Assembly: GCA_028697715.1 (NCBI GenBank)
Contig: JAQVDS010000008.1
Coordinates: 1 to 64,000, forward strand
Reading direction: 5' to 3'
Length of the DNA: 64,000 bases
DNA from: Acidithiobacillus sp.
GTDB lineage: Bacteria > Pseudomonadota > Gammaproteobacteria > Acidithiobacillales > Acidithiobacillaceae
Part shown: positions 51,055-60,943 of the stretch, piece after piece
How the letters are laid out: the number at the start of each line of letters is the position of its first letter
How positions within the stretch are numbered: position 1 is the first letter of the stretch
The notes under the pieces: model-generated
Database searches by the model: none
Told to the model about the DNA's origin: nothing
Seen by the model: the letters and a program-made list of their open reading frames with translations, nothing else
Position numbers and translations under genes: made by a program

Positions 51055-53073
51055 TTAGCCGGCGACTGTGGCCTCAGGCCCGAAGAGGCGGGCCTGCAAC
51101 TGGTGGATCTGGTCGCGCAGGCGCGCGGCCTCCTCAAACTCCAGGTTGCGCGCGTGGCGGTACATCTGTTCTTCCAGGCCCTTGAGCTGCTTCGCCAGCT
51201 TTTGCGGATCATCGGTCGCATAGGTGGCAACCGGTTCGGCAGCTTTGGCGCGGCCCTTGCCGCTGCGGTGGTAGACCCCCTCGATGATATCGGCAACGGG
51301 CTTATGGATGCCTTTGGGGGTGATGCCATGTTGGGCATTGAAGGCGAGCTGCTTCTCGCGCCGGCGTTCGGTTTCACGAATTGCCCGCTCCATGGAGCCG
51401 GTGACGACATCGGCGTAGAGGATGGCGCGCCCATGCAGGTTGCGCGCGGCGCGGCCGATGGTCTGCACCAGGGAGCGTTCGGAACGCAGAAAACCCTCCT
51501 TGTCGGCGTCGAGGATGGCCACCAGGGCTACCTCCGGCATGTCGAGCCCTTCCCGCAACAGGTTGATGCCAATCAATACATCAAAGACCCCGGCGCGCAA
51601 ATCGCGGATGATCTCCACCCGTTCCACGGTCTCGATATCGGAATGCAGATAGCGACACTGGATGCCCAAATCATGCAAATAATCGGTCAGGTCCTCGGCC
51701 ATACGCTTGGTGAGGGTAGTGACGAGTATGCGCCAGCCACCGGCGATCACCTGGTGGATCTCGCTCACCAGATCGTCCACCTGCCCCTGTGCTGGCCGCA
51801 CCTCCACCTCGGGATCGACCAGCCCCGTCGGGCGCACCACTTGCTCGACGACGGCACTGGAATGTTCCAGCTCATAGGGCCCCGGGGTTGCCGAGATGAA
51901 GATGGTCTGCGGCATGAGGCGCTCGAACTCCTCAAACATCAGCGGCCGGTTATCGAGCGCCGAGGGCAAACGAAAACCGTACTCGACCAAGGTTTCCTTG
52001 CGCGAGCGGTCGCCCCGATACATGCCACCAAACTGCGGTACCGTCACGTGCGATTCGTCGATGAACAACAAGGCGTTGGCCGGCAGATAATCCATCAGGG
52101 TCGGCGGGGGCTCGCCCGCTGCCCGCCCAGAGAGATAGCGGGAATAGTTTTCGATACCCGAGCAGTAACCCAATTCTGCCATCATCTCCAGGTCAAAGCG
52201 GGTGCGCTGTTCCAGACGCTGTGCCTCCACCAGCTTGTTGGCCTCGCGCAGAATTTCCAGACGTTCGCGTAACTCGTCCTTGATGTGTTCGATGGCCGCA
52301 AGGATGGTCTCCCGCGGCGTCACATAGTGGCTTTTCGGATAGACGGTGTAGCGCGCCAAGCGAGTGATGGTCTTGCCGGTCAGGGGATCGAAGAGGGAAA
52401 CGCGCTCGATCTCGTCGCCAAAGAGCTCCACCCGCACCGCCTCATCTTCGCTCTCGGCCGGCCAGATATCGATGACATCGCCATGCACACGAAAGGTACT
52501 GCGTTTGAGCTCGAGAGGATCACGACTGTATTGCATGTCAGCGAGACGCCGCAGGATAGCGCGCTGCTCCATCTGGTCGCCCTCCCGCAGATGCAGAATC
52601 ATGCGGTGATACGCAGCTGGATCACCCAGACCGTAGATGGCGGATACGGTGGCAACGATGATCACATCCGGCCGTTCGAGCAGGGCCTTGGTCGCCGACA
52701 GGCGCATCTGCTCGATATGGTCGTTGATCGAGGCGTCCTTCTCGATGAAGGTGTCGGAGGACGGCACATAGGCCTCAGGCTGATAGTAATCGTAATAACT
52801 GACGAAATATTCGACGGCATTATGGGGGAAGAAGGCGCGCAGCTCGGCGTAGAGCTGTGCCGCCAGGGTCTTGTTCGGGGCCATGACGATGGCCGGCCGC
52901 TGCGTCTGCGCGATCACGTTGGCCATGGTGAAGGTCTTACCCGAACCAGTCACCCCGAGTAGGGTCTGGAAGAATTCCCCGGCCTGCAGCCCCTGTACCA
53001 GCCCTGCGATGGCCTTGGGTTGATCGCCCTGGGGGGGAAAGAGGCTTTCCAGTACCAGTTGCCGTTTTTCCAT
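51055..53073 (-). CDS. uvrB: Excinuclease ABC subunit UvrB
   Basis: UvrB is the damage-verifying helicase of nucleotide-excision repair. The 672-residue protein has Walker [21 protein letters not shown], the beta-hairpin region [20 protein letters not shown], motif [13 protein letters not shown], the [17 protein letters not shown] motif and a C-terminal UVR helix ([20 protein letters not shown]). Length is standard. It stands alone, with 94 bases of no visible feature between it and motA. Confidence 0.98.
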   Translation of the reverse strand: MEKRQLVLESLFPPQGDQPKAIAGLVQGLQAGEFFQTLLGVTGSGKTFTMANVIAQTQRPAIVMAPNKTLAAQLYAELRAFFPHNAVEYFVSYYDYYQPEAYVPSSDTFIEKDASINDHIEQMRLSATKALLERPDVIIVATVSAIYGLGDPAAYHRMILHLREGDQMEQRAILRRLADMQYSRDPLELKRSTFRVHGDVIDIWPAESEDEAVRVELFGDEIERVSLFDPLTGKTITRLARYTVYPKSHYVTPRETILAAIEHIKDELRERLEILREANKLVEAQRLEQRTRFDLEMMAELGYCSGIENYSRYLSGRAAGEPPPTLMDYLPANALLFIDESHVTVPQFGGMYRGDRSRKETLVEYGFRLPSALDNRPLMFEEFERLMPQTIFISATPGPYELEHSSAVVEQVVRPTGLVDPEVEVRPAQGQVDDLVSEIHQVIAGGWRILVTTLTKRMAEDLTDYLHDLGIQCRYLHSDIETVERVEIIRDLRAGVFDVLIGINLLREGLDMPEVALVAILDADKEGFLRSERSLVQTIGRAARNLHGRAILYADVVTGSMERAIRETERRREKQLAFNAQHGITPKGIHKPVADIIEGVYHRSGKGRAKAAEPVATYATDDPQKLAKQLKGLEEQMYRHARNLEFEEAARLRDQIHQLQARLFGPEATVAG

Positions 53074-53167
53074 CTCGCCCTCGCTCTACCAGAAGCATCA
53101 AGCTTAGTCCGAGTTGCAGACGGGCGAAAGGGCGCTGATTCTCTAATCCCGTGCTCGTGCCACGTCC

Positions 53168-53914
53168 CTAGTGTACATAAAAACTCTGTAGCCGGGCCTC
53201 GATGATCTTCGGGTTCTCGCCCTCGGCTACCGCCACGAGTCCTTCGATCGTCATTTCCCGTAGATAACTGCGTTCGTGGACGATCCCTTTGATTTTGTTG
53301 GATACCGGCAAAAAAAAGATATTGGCCGAGCCCACACCGTAGATGGTGGCAACGAAGGCAGTGGCGATCCCGGCGCCGAGCTTGGCCGGATCGGCAAGAT
53401 TTTCCATGACGTGAATGAGTCCAAGGACGGCGCCCAGAATACCGATGGTAGGCGAGTAGCCTCCCGCAGATTCAAAGACCTTGGCTGCCTGCCGTTCTAT
53501 GGCTTCCCGTGCCTCCAGCTCGACCAGCAGGGTGTCGCGAATTTTCTGCGGCTCAGTACCATCGACGAGCATTTGCAAGCCTTTGCGCAGAAAGGGATCG
53601 GCCACGCTGTCCAGGCTCCCCTCCAGGGCAAGCAGACCATTTTTTCGTGCCGTATGACTCCACTCCACCAATTGCTCGATCAAAGGTTGCGGATCAATAG
53701 CCGGCGCCTTCAGCACCCAGGGTAACATCTTGAGCGAGCGAACGAAGACCGGCAATTTGTACTGGATCATCACGGCACCTGTCGTCCCGCCAATGACTAT
53801 GCAGAAGGCCGTGACTTGGATGATGGAGGCAAGATTCCCGCCGTCGAGAAACTGCCCGAACAGGATCCCACCGATGGCAACCAGCACACCAATGATGGTA
53901 AGAAAATCCATCAC
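53168..53914 (-). CDS. Flagellar motor stator protein, MotA/PomA family
   Basis: The 248-residue stator A subunit has four membrane helices (LTIIGVLVAIGGILFGQFL, ITAFCIVIGGTTGAV-like, SPTIGILGAVLGLIHVM, GIATAFVATIYGVGSANIFF) and the cytoplasmic loop with ERQAAKVFESAGGYSP. It resembles the short MotC/PomA type. It would pair with a MotB/PomB protein, but none is beside it: the next gene on this strand is uvrB. The start overlaps the fliA stop, so it is the last gene of the flagellar operon. Confidence 0.92.
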   Translation of the reverse strand: MMDFLTIIGVLVAIGGILFGQFLDGGNLASIIQVTAFCIVIGGTTGAVMIQYKLPVFVRSLKMLPWVLKAPAIDPQPLIEQLVEWSHTARKNGLLALEGSLDSVADPFLRKGLQMLVDGTEPQKIRDTLLVELEAREAIERQAAKVFESAGGYSPTIGILGAVLGLIHVMENLADPAKLGAGIATAFVATIYGVGSANIFFLPVSNKIKGIVHERSYLREMTIEGLVAVAEGENPKIIEARLQSFYVH

Positions 53915-54633
53915 GCCTCCTCACCCCAGTCGATGAGCGACGAACGCAGGCGCAAGACGGCCTGGCGCAGGATCTGGGACACCCGCGACTCGGTGAGATC
54001 CAAGACCTTGCCGATCTCCCGCAAGGTCAGATCTTCCTGGTAGTAGAGCGCCATGACCAGCCGTTCCCGCTCCGGCAAACGAGTAATCGCATGCTCCAGA
54101 TCGCGCTGAAAGTGCTGGGCGCTCAGAATCTCGGGGAGATCTTCGCCGTCATCGCGCAAATACTGCGCCACAAAGCTCTCGTTGTCGCTGGATAAATCCT
54201 CCAGATACAGTAACTGTCCGCCGCCATCGCGCAGGGCTTCCTGATACTCTTTCAGGGTCCAACCCAGATCTTCGGCCAGTTCTTCCTCACTCGCCGCGCG
54301 TCCGAGGCGCTGCTCCAGGCGCGCCATCCCTTTGGCAATTTTCTGCTCCCGCTGGCGCGCGCGCCGAGGCAACCAGTCCTGCTCGCGTAGCTCATCCAGC
54401 ATCGCCCCGCGAATACGGATCGCGGCGTAACTCTGGAATGCCGTATCGTTGGCACTGCCCTCTTTTTGCTCCAGGGCATCGAGCAGACCCATCAGACCCG
54501 CCTGTACCAGATCTCCGAGATCGACGCTGGGAGGCAGCCGCACCAGCAGCCGCTGCGCAATCCGCTGCACTAGGGGCAGGTACTCTGCCACCTGCGCGCT
54601 ACGCGTTGCACTGTCGACGATGGGGTCTAGCAT
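53911..54633 (-). CDS. fliA: Flagellar sigma factor FliA (sigma-28)
   Basis: FliA directs late flagellar genes. The 240-residue protein has region 2 (YLPLVQRIAQRLLVRLPPSV, LGDLVQAGLMGLLDALEQKE, FQSYAAIRIRGAMLDELREQ), region 3 (DWLPRRARQREQKIAKGMA) and region 4 (LPERERLVMALYYQEDLTLR, ILDLTESRVSQILRQA-like). It starts at the base after the flhG stop and overlaps motA by 4 bases. An anti-sigma FlgM should exist elsewhere. Confidence 0.97.
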   Translation of the reverse strand: MLDPIVDSATRSAQVAEYLPLVQRIAQRLLVRLPPSVDLGDLVQAGLMGLLDALEQKEGSANDTAFQSYAAIRIRGAMLDELREQDWLPRRARQREQKIAKGMARLEQRLGRAASEEELAEDLGWTLKEYQEALRDGGGQLLYLEDLSSDNESFVAQYLRDDGEDLPEILSAQHFQRDLEHAITRLPERERLVMALYYQEDLTLREIGKVLDLTESRVSQILRQAVLRLRSSLIDWGEEA

Positions 54634-55512
54634 TCACGGATGTCCGGCGGGGCCTTCCTCGAGCAAAAGGCGGGAGGAAAACAGATTTGCTGACGTTCCC
54701 GTCATCTGGGTAGGACTCTGCCAGGCGAGGATGGAATCAGCAAGGACACGAAAGGCTTTCGCCGCGCCACTATCGGGAAAACGCAGCAGGAGCGGCTGTT
54801 GGGTGCGCACTGCGCTGCGCAGGTACTGGTCCATAGGGATCGTTCCGGCGTGCCGCAGTTGGATTTCCAGGTACTGCCGTGCGACCGCGGCAAGGCGCGA
54901 GAAGAGCTTTTCGCCCTCGGTAGCGTCACGGACCATATTGGTAACCACCGAAAAATCCCGCAAACCGTAGTCTCGGCGTAACACCTTCATGAAGGCATAA
55001 GCGTCGGTGATGGATGCCGGCTCGTTGGTGACAACGACGAGCACGTGGTCAGCGGCCCGGGAAAAGCGTAAAACGTCTGGCCCGATCCCCGCAGCAAGGT
55101 CCAGGATCAGGTAATCGTAGCTTCGCTCCAGGGCAGCAAGGGCATCGAGCAGGCCGGACTGTTGTCGGACATCCAGATTGGCCATGTCCGCGATACCGCT
55201 GGCAGCAGGCAGCACTTCGATCCCCTCAGGACCCGAAAGGATGATCTCTGCTAGGGTCTTTTCTCCGGCCAGAACATGGGCAAGGTGATAACGCGGACTC
55301 AATCCCAGGAGGACATCCACATTACCCAGCCCAAGATCGGCGTCGAAGAGGATCGTGCGCTTTCTGCGCGCCGCAAACGCCAGCGCAAGATTGACGGCGA
55401 GGTTGCTCTTGCCAACCCCGCCCTTGCCACTGGCGATCGCCAAAACCCTGGCTGCCCCGCCCTGCATCCGCCGCAATCCGTCCGCCTGATCTCCGTAGTC
55501 TTGCATCGCCAT
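54634..55512 (-). CDS. flhG: FlhG/FleN flagellar-number ATPase (MinD-like)
   Basis: FlhG limits flagellar number and works with FlhF. The 292-residue MinD-type ATPase has the deviant P-loop VLAIASGKGGVGKSNLAVNL, the switch DADLGLGNVDVLLGL and DYLILDLAAGIGPDVLRF. I chose ATG 55512 (MAMQDYGDQADGLRRMQ) with GGAG 6 bases upstream; the frame is open to 55704, inside flhF. The short N-terminal DQADGLR segment is the known FlhF-stimulating motif. It lies between flhF and fliA. Confidence 0.95.
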   Translation of the reverse strand: MAMQDYGDQADGLRRMQGGAARVLAIASGKGGVGKSNLAVNLALAFAARRKRTILFDADLGLGNVDVLLGLSPRYHLAHVLAGEKTLAEIILSGPEGIEVLPAASGIADMANLDVRQQSGLLDALAALERSYDYLILDLAAGIGPDVLRFSRAADHVLVVVTNEPASITDAYAFMKVLRRDYGLRDFSVVTNMVRDATEGEKLFSRLAAVARQYLEIQLRHAGTIPMDQYLRSAVRTQQPLLLRFPDSGAAKAFRVLADSILAWQSPTQMTGTSANLFSSRLLLEEGPAGHP

Positions 55513-55528
55513 CGGTGGCTCCATTATC

Positions 55529-56644
55529 TCACGCTTCATGATACCGACTGTTGCCACCGGCGGCGAGGGCGCCCGTAGCCAGCCCCATAGCATCCGCGAG
55601 GAAATCCCAAGCAACGGGCTGAATATCCTCAGGGACCTTTTGCCCATGACTAAGATAGGCGAGAGGCAGTTTTCTTGCCGCCAGCCACTCCAGCACCGCG
55701 CCACAGGCGGGTGCCTCGTCGAGCTTGCTCAGTATTGCTGCCGTGAGAGAGAGCTTGGCGTAGGGCTGCAATACCTGATCGAGACTCTGCTGGGCGAGAC
55801 TTGCGGGTAGCAACAGCAAACGTCGCAGATTGTCGCCCAGCGCATCGAGCCACTGCAGTTGCTCGTTGAGACGCTCGTCACGCGGGCTGAGGCCCATGGT
55901 GTCGATGAAAATCCAGCGCCTGCCCTGATGCTTCTGCAGAGCGGACAAGAGATCCTGCGGGCCGCGCAAGACCTCTACCGGCACCCCGAGGATCTTTGCG
56001 TAGATGTTCAGCTGCTCCACCCCCGCAATTCGGTAGGTATCACTGGTGAACAGGGCGACCGTCTCCGGACCATAGCGCAAGACCTGCTGCGCAGCGAGCT
56101 TGGCCACACTGGTTGTCTTGCCCGCCCCGGTCGGGCCAAGCAGCGCAATGATGCCGGCATCACCCAGGGGATCGTCCAACGCTCCGATCTGCTCCTGCAG
56201 GACATGAATCATACCTTCACGCGCTCCCCACTCTGCCGCCGCACGGTCCAGCTGCGACAACAGCGCTGCGTGGAAACCTAGATCCTGCAAACGCGTCCGA
56301 TCGAGAGCAGGAGGCGCCACACTATCAGCGACGGGCTGACGGCCCCAGCGCTTCTCGACGAGGGCACGCAATGCTTGCAATTCTTGCCGGACTGGTTCCG
56401 GTTTCTGCATTGCTCTCGTCTCTGTCTCCGTCTGATCAGTCGCGGCCTGATCAATGACCGGCTTCTGCGGCTTGGCGGTGGTGGCGGCCATCAGCTCCGA
56501 CTCATCAAAATCGATGGCGGCGACGATCTCCACCCCATCGACGAGATTGCGATTGGAGAGTATGACGGCGTCTGGCCCCAGGGCCTGTCGTATTTGTGTC
56601 AGGACCTCGCGCGTCGTGCCACCTTGGAATCTGCGCATCTTCAT
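55529..56644 (-). CDS. flhF: Flagellar biosynthesis GTPase FlhF
   Basis: FlhF is an SRP-type GTPase that places the polar flagellum. The 371-residue protein has the N-terminal B domain (MKMRRFQGGTTREVLTQIRQ, LGPDAVILSNRNLVDGVEIV), an N domain and a G domain with ALLGPTGAGKTTSVAKLAAQ, FTSDTYRIAGVEQLNIYAKI and IDTMGLSPRD. Length is somewhat short (E. coli-type lineages lack it; relatives are 390-480). With FlhG it predicts polar flagellation. It is 24 bases after flhA. Confidence 0.96.
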   Translation of the reverse strand: MKMRRFQGGTTREVLTQIRQALGPDAVILSNRNLVDGVEIVAAIDFDESELMAATTAKPQKPVIDQAATDQTETETRAMQKPEPVRQELQALRALVEKRWGRQPVADSVAPPALDRTRLQDLGFHAALLSQLDRAAAEWGAREGMIHVLQEQIGALDDPLGDAGIIALLGPTGAGKTTSVAKLAAQQVLRYGPETVALFTSDTYRIAGVEQLNIYAKILGVPVEVLRGPQDLLSALQKHQGRRWIFIDTMGLSPRDERLNEQLQWLDALGDNLRRLLLLPASLAQQSLDQVLQPYAKLSLTAAILSKLDEAPACGAVLEWLAARKLPLAYLSHGQKVPEDIQPVAWDFLADAMGLATGALAAGGNSRYHEA

Positions 56645-56668
56645 CGTCCATTCATCCTTTCAGAGCCA

Positions 56669-58735
56669 TCAAGCGCCTAGGGTACCGACCACTCGGATGC
56701 GCTTGTTATCGGGAATCTCGCCATAAGAAAGCACCCGCAGGCGTGGCGCCGAGCGGGCCAGGAAGCGAGCCAGGAAAGCGCGCAAGGGTCCCATGGCCAA
56801 AAGCACCGGCTGCATACCATTCGCCTCCATCTGTTGCATCAACGTCCCCGCCTTTTCCAATACCTTCTGCGCCAAGCCCGGTTCGATCTGGTCACCCTGA
56901 CCATGATCGCTACTATTGCGAAGACTATCTTGCAATAACTGTTCCAGCGTTGCGTCAAGAACCGCTACCGGCAGCTCGTTCTGCCCCGCAAACAGGTTCT
57001 GCACAATGTAAGGACCAAGGGCCTGACGAACGGCGGCGGTCAAGGCGTCGACATCCTGACTCTCGGCGGCGTGTTCCGCCAAGGTTTCGACGATCGTCCG
57101 CAAGTCGCGGATCGGCACAGATTCCCGTAGCAGGTTCTGCAGGATCTTCTTGAACCTGTCGACCGAGAGGAGTTTGGGAATGACATCTTCAACCAGTTTG
57201 GGGGAACGAACGGCCAGATGGGAGAGCAGCCCCTCGACTTCCTCGCGCCCCAAGAGCTCGGCCGCCCGCTGCTGCAGCACCTGATGCAGATGGGTGGCGA
57301 TCACGGTGGCTGGGTCAACAACGGTGTAGCCCAGAGCCACCGCCTTATCACGGCTCTGGGCGTCGATCCACACCGCTGGCAAGCCAAAACTCGGGTCACG
57401 GGTGGGCGTGCCCTCGAGGGGGCCGAGCACATTACCTGGGTCGATAGCGAGAAGCAGATCCGGCAGGACCTCACCGCTCGCTACCTCCACTCCACGGATA
57501 GTGATGCGATACAAGGTCGGGCGCAATTCGAGGTTATCACGCACATGTACCGCCGGCACGAGAAAGCCGAAGTCCTGCGCATATTTTTTGCGCACCCCGC
57601 GAATACGCGCCAGTAATTCGCCGCCACTTCCCTTGTCGACCAACGGAATCAGGCGGTAGCCCAGCTCCAGGCCGAGGGGGTCGACCGGTTCGACGCTATC
57701 CCAATTGACCTCCTCCGGCTCGCTTGCCGAGGGCGGCGGACTCTCCACTTCCTTGGGGCGCTGGCGCCGCCGCCACCACGCGTAGCCGCCGAGGACCAGC
57801 GCGGCACCGAGGAAGGGAATATGCGGCATACCGGGAATGAGCCCGAGCAGAGCAAAGATGATGGCTACGACGATCAGTGCCTCATCATTGCGCAGCAGTT
57901 CGCCCAGCAGTTGGCGGCCCAGGTCAGTGCCGGTATTGACGGTACTGACGACAATGCCAGCAGCGATCGAAATGACCAGGGCCGGAATCTGCGCCACGAG
58001 GGCATCGCCGATACTGAGCAGGGTATAGTCATGCGCGGCGGTGCTCAGCGACAGCCCATGCTGCCAGACGCCGATAATCAGGCCACCGATGAGGTTGATG
58101 AACAAAATCAGGATGGCAGCGATGGCATCACCACGCACGAATTTACTGGCACCATCCATAGCACCGAAGAAATCTGCCTCCTGGGCAATCTCCTGGCGTC
58201 GCCGTTGCGCCTCTTGCTGATCGATTAGGCCGGCGTTGAGGTCCGCGTCGATGGCCATTTGCTTGCCCGGCATGGCGTCCAGGGTAAAGCGGGCGCTCAC
58301 TTCCGCGATACGCCCGGCACCCTTGGTAATCACCACGAAGTTGATGATGACCAGGATGGCGAAAACGATAATACCAACGGCGTAATCGCCCCCTACAACA
58401 AACTGGCCAAAAGATTCGATGACGACACCAGCGGCGCCCGTACCATTCTGCCCGTGCAGCAGAATAATCCGGGCCGCAGCGACATTCAGGGACAGGCGCA
58501 GCAGGGTCGTCAATAACAATGCCGTGGGAAAGGCAGAGAACTCCAGGGGCTTGGTCATGTAGAGACTGACCAGCAGGATGATCAGGCCCAGGCTGATGTT
58601 AAAGGTGAAAAAGATATCGAGGAGAAAGGTCGGCAGGGGAATGATCAGCATCGCCAGGATCATGATCACCAGGATTGGCGCTGCCAGGGTGTGCCAGTTG
58701 ATCCGGCGCAGTAAGCGCAGAATGCCATCCATCAC
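56669..58735 (-). CDS. flhA: Flagellar export gate protein FlhA
   Basis: FlhA forms the nonameric ring of the flagellar type III export gate. The 688-residue protein has eight N-terminal helices and the FHIPEP signature (RIAEVSARFTLDAMPGKQMA, IDADLNAGLI), then a cytoplasmic domain of about 350 residues (LELGYRLIPLVDKGSGGELL, GYTVVDPATVIATHL) ending PDNKRIRVVGTLGA. The start (MMDGILRLLRR) is directly at the flhB stop. Confidence 0.98.
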   Translation of the reverse strand: MMDGILRLLRRINWHTLAAPILVIMILAMLIIPLPTFLLDIFFTFNISLGLIILLVSLYMTKPLEFSAFPTALLLTTLLRLSLNVAAARIILLHGQNGTGAAGVVIESFGQFVVGGDYAVGIIVFAILVIINFVVITKGAGRIAEVSARFTLDAMPGKQMAIDADLNAGLIDQQEAQRRRQEIAQEADFFGAMDGASKFVRGDAIAAILILFINLIGGLIIGVWQHGLSLSTAAHDYTLLSIGDALVAQIPALVISIAAGIVVSTVNTGTDLGRQLLGELLRNDEALIVVAIIFALLGLIPGMPHIPFLGAALVLGGYAWWRRRQRPKEVESPPPSASEPEEVNWDSVEPVDPLGLELGYRLIPLVDKGSGGELLARIRGVRKKYAQDFGFLVPAVHVRDNLELRPTLYRITIRGVEVASGEVLPDLLLAIDPGNVLGPLEGTPTRDPSFGLPAVWIDAQSRDKAVALGYTVVDPATVIATHLHQVLQQRAAELLGREEVEGLLSHLAVRSPKLVEDVIPKLLSVDRFKKILQNLLRESVPIRDLRTIVETLAEHAAESQDVDALTAAVRQALGPYIVQNLFAGQNELPVAVLDATLEQLLQDSLRNSSDHGQGDQIEPGLAQKVLEKAGTLMQQMEANGMQPVLLAMGPLRAFLARFLARSAPRLRVLSYGEIPDNKRIRVVGTLGA

Positions 58736-59866
58736 TTATTTCCCTCCCTGATCGAGTTCGGCCGGGACTGACCATTGCTGCGGCAGTTCGGGCATCTTCC
58801 CAGGACGGGCGACCCGTAGCTGATAGAGATAGGCCAACAGTTCGGCCACTGCCCGGTAGAGGGTGGCCGGGATCTGCTGCTCCAACTCCACGTGGTGATA
58901 CAAGGCACGCGCCAAGGGTGGCGCCTCGACCAGGGGGATCCCATGCGCGCGTGCAATTTCCCGGATTTTTGCCGCCACGACATCGGCGCCCTTGGCGAGC
59001 AGGACCGGCGCAACGTCCTTACCCTCCTCGTAGCGGAGAGCTACCGCAAAGTGGGTGGGGTTGGTGACCACCACACTGGCCTTGGGTACCGCCGCCATCA
59101 TGCGACGCCGCGCCATCTCCCGTTGCAGGCTACGGATCCTGCGCTTGACCTCGGGATTGCCCTCCTGCTCTTTCATCTCGTCCTTGACCTCTTGTTCGGT
59201 CATTTTGAGTTTTTCGTTGTAGGACCAAAGCTGAAATGGCACATCAAAGGCTACGATGAGCAGGGTACTGCCGGCCATGAAGACAAAGAGCAGGCCAAGC
59301 ATGGCGAAGAGATGATGAATGGCAATCTGCGGGCTCTCGTGAATCAACCCTAGTAGGGCGCGACGCTGCGCGTAGACCAGGGTCACGCCAATGCCGCCAA
59401 TCACCAGTGCCTTGAGCAGCGCCTTGACGAGCTCCAGCAGTGCATGCTTGGAAACCATACGTTGCAGCCCCGTCAGCGGATTGAGATGGGAAAAATCAGG
59501 CACCAAAGCCTTGCCACTGAAGTTCCAGCCCCCCAGGACCATCCCGGAAAAGAGCACGACCAGCACCAGAATCAACAAAAACGGCAGCAGCCATTCCAGG
59601 GCAAAGGTGGTCATCTGTACCAGTTGTCGCAACATGTCCCGTTCGTTCAGCATCACTGCGGGCGACAAGTGCAATCCGGCCCGCAGAAAGTCGCTACTGG
59701 CAGAGGACAAACGGGCCCCAAAAAAGTAAAACAGTGCCGCCGCTGCGAGCAAAATCGCACTGGTGGAAAGCTCGCGGGAGCGCGGCACCTGCCCTTTCCG
59801 CCGCGCCTCCTCGATACGTTTTCCAGTCGGCTGTTGGTTGCGCTCCTGCCCGCTCTCTTCGGCCAT
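58736..59866 (-). CDS. flhB: Flagellar export switch protein FlhB
   Basis: FlhB sets the change from hook to filament export. The 376-residue protein has an amphipathic N-terminus (GKRIEEARRKGQVPRSRELS), four helices and a C-terminal domain with the self-cleavage motif NPTHFAVALRYEEG. Cleavage between Asn and Pro is expected. It follows fliR by 3 bases. Length is as usual (about 380). Confidence 0.98.
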   Translation of the reverse strand: MAEESGQERNQQPTGKRIEEARRKGQVPRSRELSTSAILLAAAALFYFFGARLSSASSDFLRAGLHLSPAVMLNERDMLRQLVQMTTFALEWLLPFLLILVLVVLFSGMVLGGWNFSGKALVPDFSHLNPLTGLQRMVSKHALLELVKALLKALVIGGIGVTLVYAQRRALLGLIHESPQIAIHHLFAMLGLLFVFMAGSTLLIVAFDVPFQLWSYNEKLKMTEQEVKDEMKEQEGNPEVKRRIRSLQREMARRRMMAAVPKASVVVTNPTHFAVALRYEEGKDVAPVLLAKGADVVAAKIREIARAHGIPLVEAPPLARALYHHVELEQQIPATLYRAVAELLAYLYQLRVARPGKMPELPQQWSVPAELDQGGK

Positions 59867-59869
59867 CGT

Positions 59870-60661
59870 TCAACCTCGCGCCGCTCGTAGCAATACCTGA
59901 CCGCTGAGGTGCAAAGAGATCTGCAGCAGTTGTCGCACCAGCATCTGCATGGCCGGCATCAACAAAGCCAGGGCAATAAATCCCACGACAATCAACAACG
60001 GAAAACCGATGACAAAGAGATTGAGCTGTGGTGCCAGCTTGCTCAACACCCCCAAAGCGATATTGATCAACAACAGCGCCCCCAGCACCGGCGCCGCAAT
60101 TGCCAGCCCCAGGGAAAAAACCATAGCGCCCGCCGCTGCCAGGCTGTGCCAGGCATCTGCGTGGAGAACGATCTGATCACTTACCGGAAAAATCGTGAAA
60201 CTGCGATCGAGCACCACCAGCGTCAGCAATTGCCCATTCAGGGCCATGAAAAGCAACAGAACAACAAGATTCAAAAAATTGGAGAGAGTGGGGATCTCCA
60301 CACCCGTCTGCGGATCAAAGAAGGTACTGAAGCCGAGCCCCATCTGCAGACTGATGACCGATCCGGCAAACTGTACTGCACTGAAAATCAGGGTCACGGC
60401 AAAGCCAATACTGACACCGATAAGGATCTGTTCGATCAGCAAGAGTAATCCCCCGCCGCTCAAAAAATCCACTGGCGGCATGGCCGGCAAGGCCGGCGCC
60501 AGCGCCACACTGAGCAGCACTGCCAGACCAACCCGTACCTGTATGGGGATTTGTGTCGCACTGAATACCGGCGCGGTGCTGAGAAAGGCCAGAATCCGCA
60601 CGAAAGGCCAGAAAAAAGCGCCGATCCAGTGTTCTATCTGCAGGCTGCTGATGCTGATCAT
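59870..60661 (-). CDS. fliR: Flagellar export gate protein FliR
   Basis: FliR is a core export-gate subunit. The 263-residue protein has six helices and FFWPFVRILAFLSTAPVFS, PIQVRVGLAVLLSVALAP, FAGSVISLQMGLGFSTFFDP and LLLFMALNGQLL. ATG 60661 (MISISSLQIEHWIG) overlaps the fliQ stop by 4 bases; the longer frame to 60730 lies inside fliQ and is not family-like. Confidence 0.97.
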   Translation of the reverse strand: MISISSLQIEHWIGAFFWPFVRILAFLSTAPVFSATQIPIQVRVGLAVLLSVALAPALPAMPPVDFLSGGGLLLLIEQILIGVSIGFAVTLIFSAVQFAGSVISLQMGLGFSTFFDPQTGVEIPTLSNFLNLVVLLLFMALNGQLLTLVVLDRSFTIFPVSDQIVLHADAWHSLAAAGAMVFSLGLAIAAPVLGALLLINIALGVLSKLAPQLNLFVIGFPLLIVVGFIALALLMPAMQMLVRQLLQISLHLSGQVLLRAARG

Positions 60662-60930
60662 TGGCTGATCAATTGCGGAATCTGCTGAAACAGATGGGTG
60701 GTGTAGCTCATCATCAGTTGCAGCATCCACGGTCCAGCGATCACCCCCACGAGGGCAAGCACAAGGACCTTGGGGACAAAGCTCAGAGTCATTTCATTGA
60801 TTTGTGTTGCTGCCTGAAAAATGCTCACCAATACCCCGACCACCAGGGCGACGCCAAGAAGGGGGAGAGACAGCCAGAGTGCAGTCCAGATCGCATGCTC
60901 AGCCACGGTAATGACACTACCCGGACTCAT
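60658..60930 (-). CDS. fliQ: Flagellar export gate protein FliQ
   Basis: FliQ is a 90-residue two-helix protein of the export gate. MSPGSVITVAEHAIWTALWL, PLLGVALVVGVLVSIFQAAT and QINEMTLSFVPKVLVLALVG are typical. ATG 60930 is preferred to the upstream ATG 61005, which lies inside fliP. It is 13 bases after fliP. Confidence 0.97.
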   Translation of the reverse strand: MSPGSVITVAEHAIWTALWLSLPLLGVALVVGVLVSIFQAATQINEMTLSFVPKVLVLALVGVIAGPWMLQLMMSYTTHLFQQIPQLISQ

Positions 60931-60943
60931 TTTCGCCTCCTTC

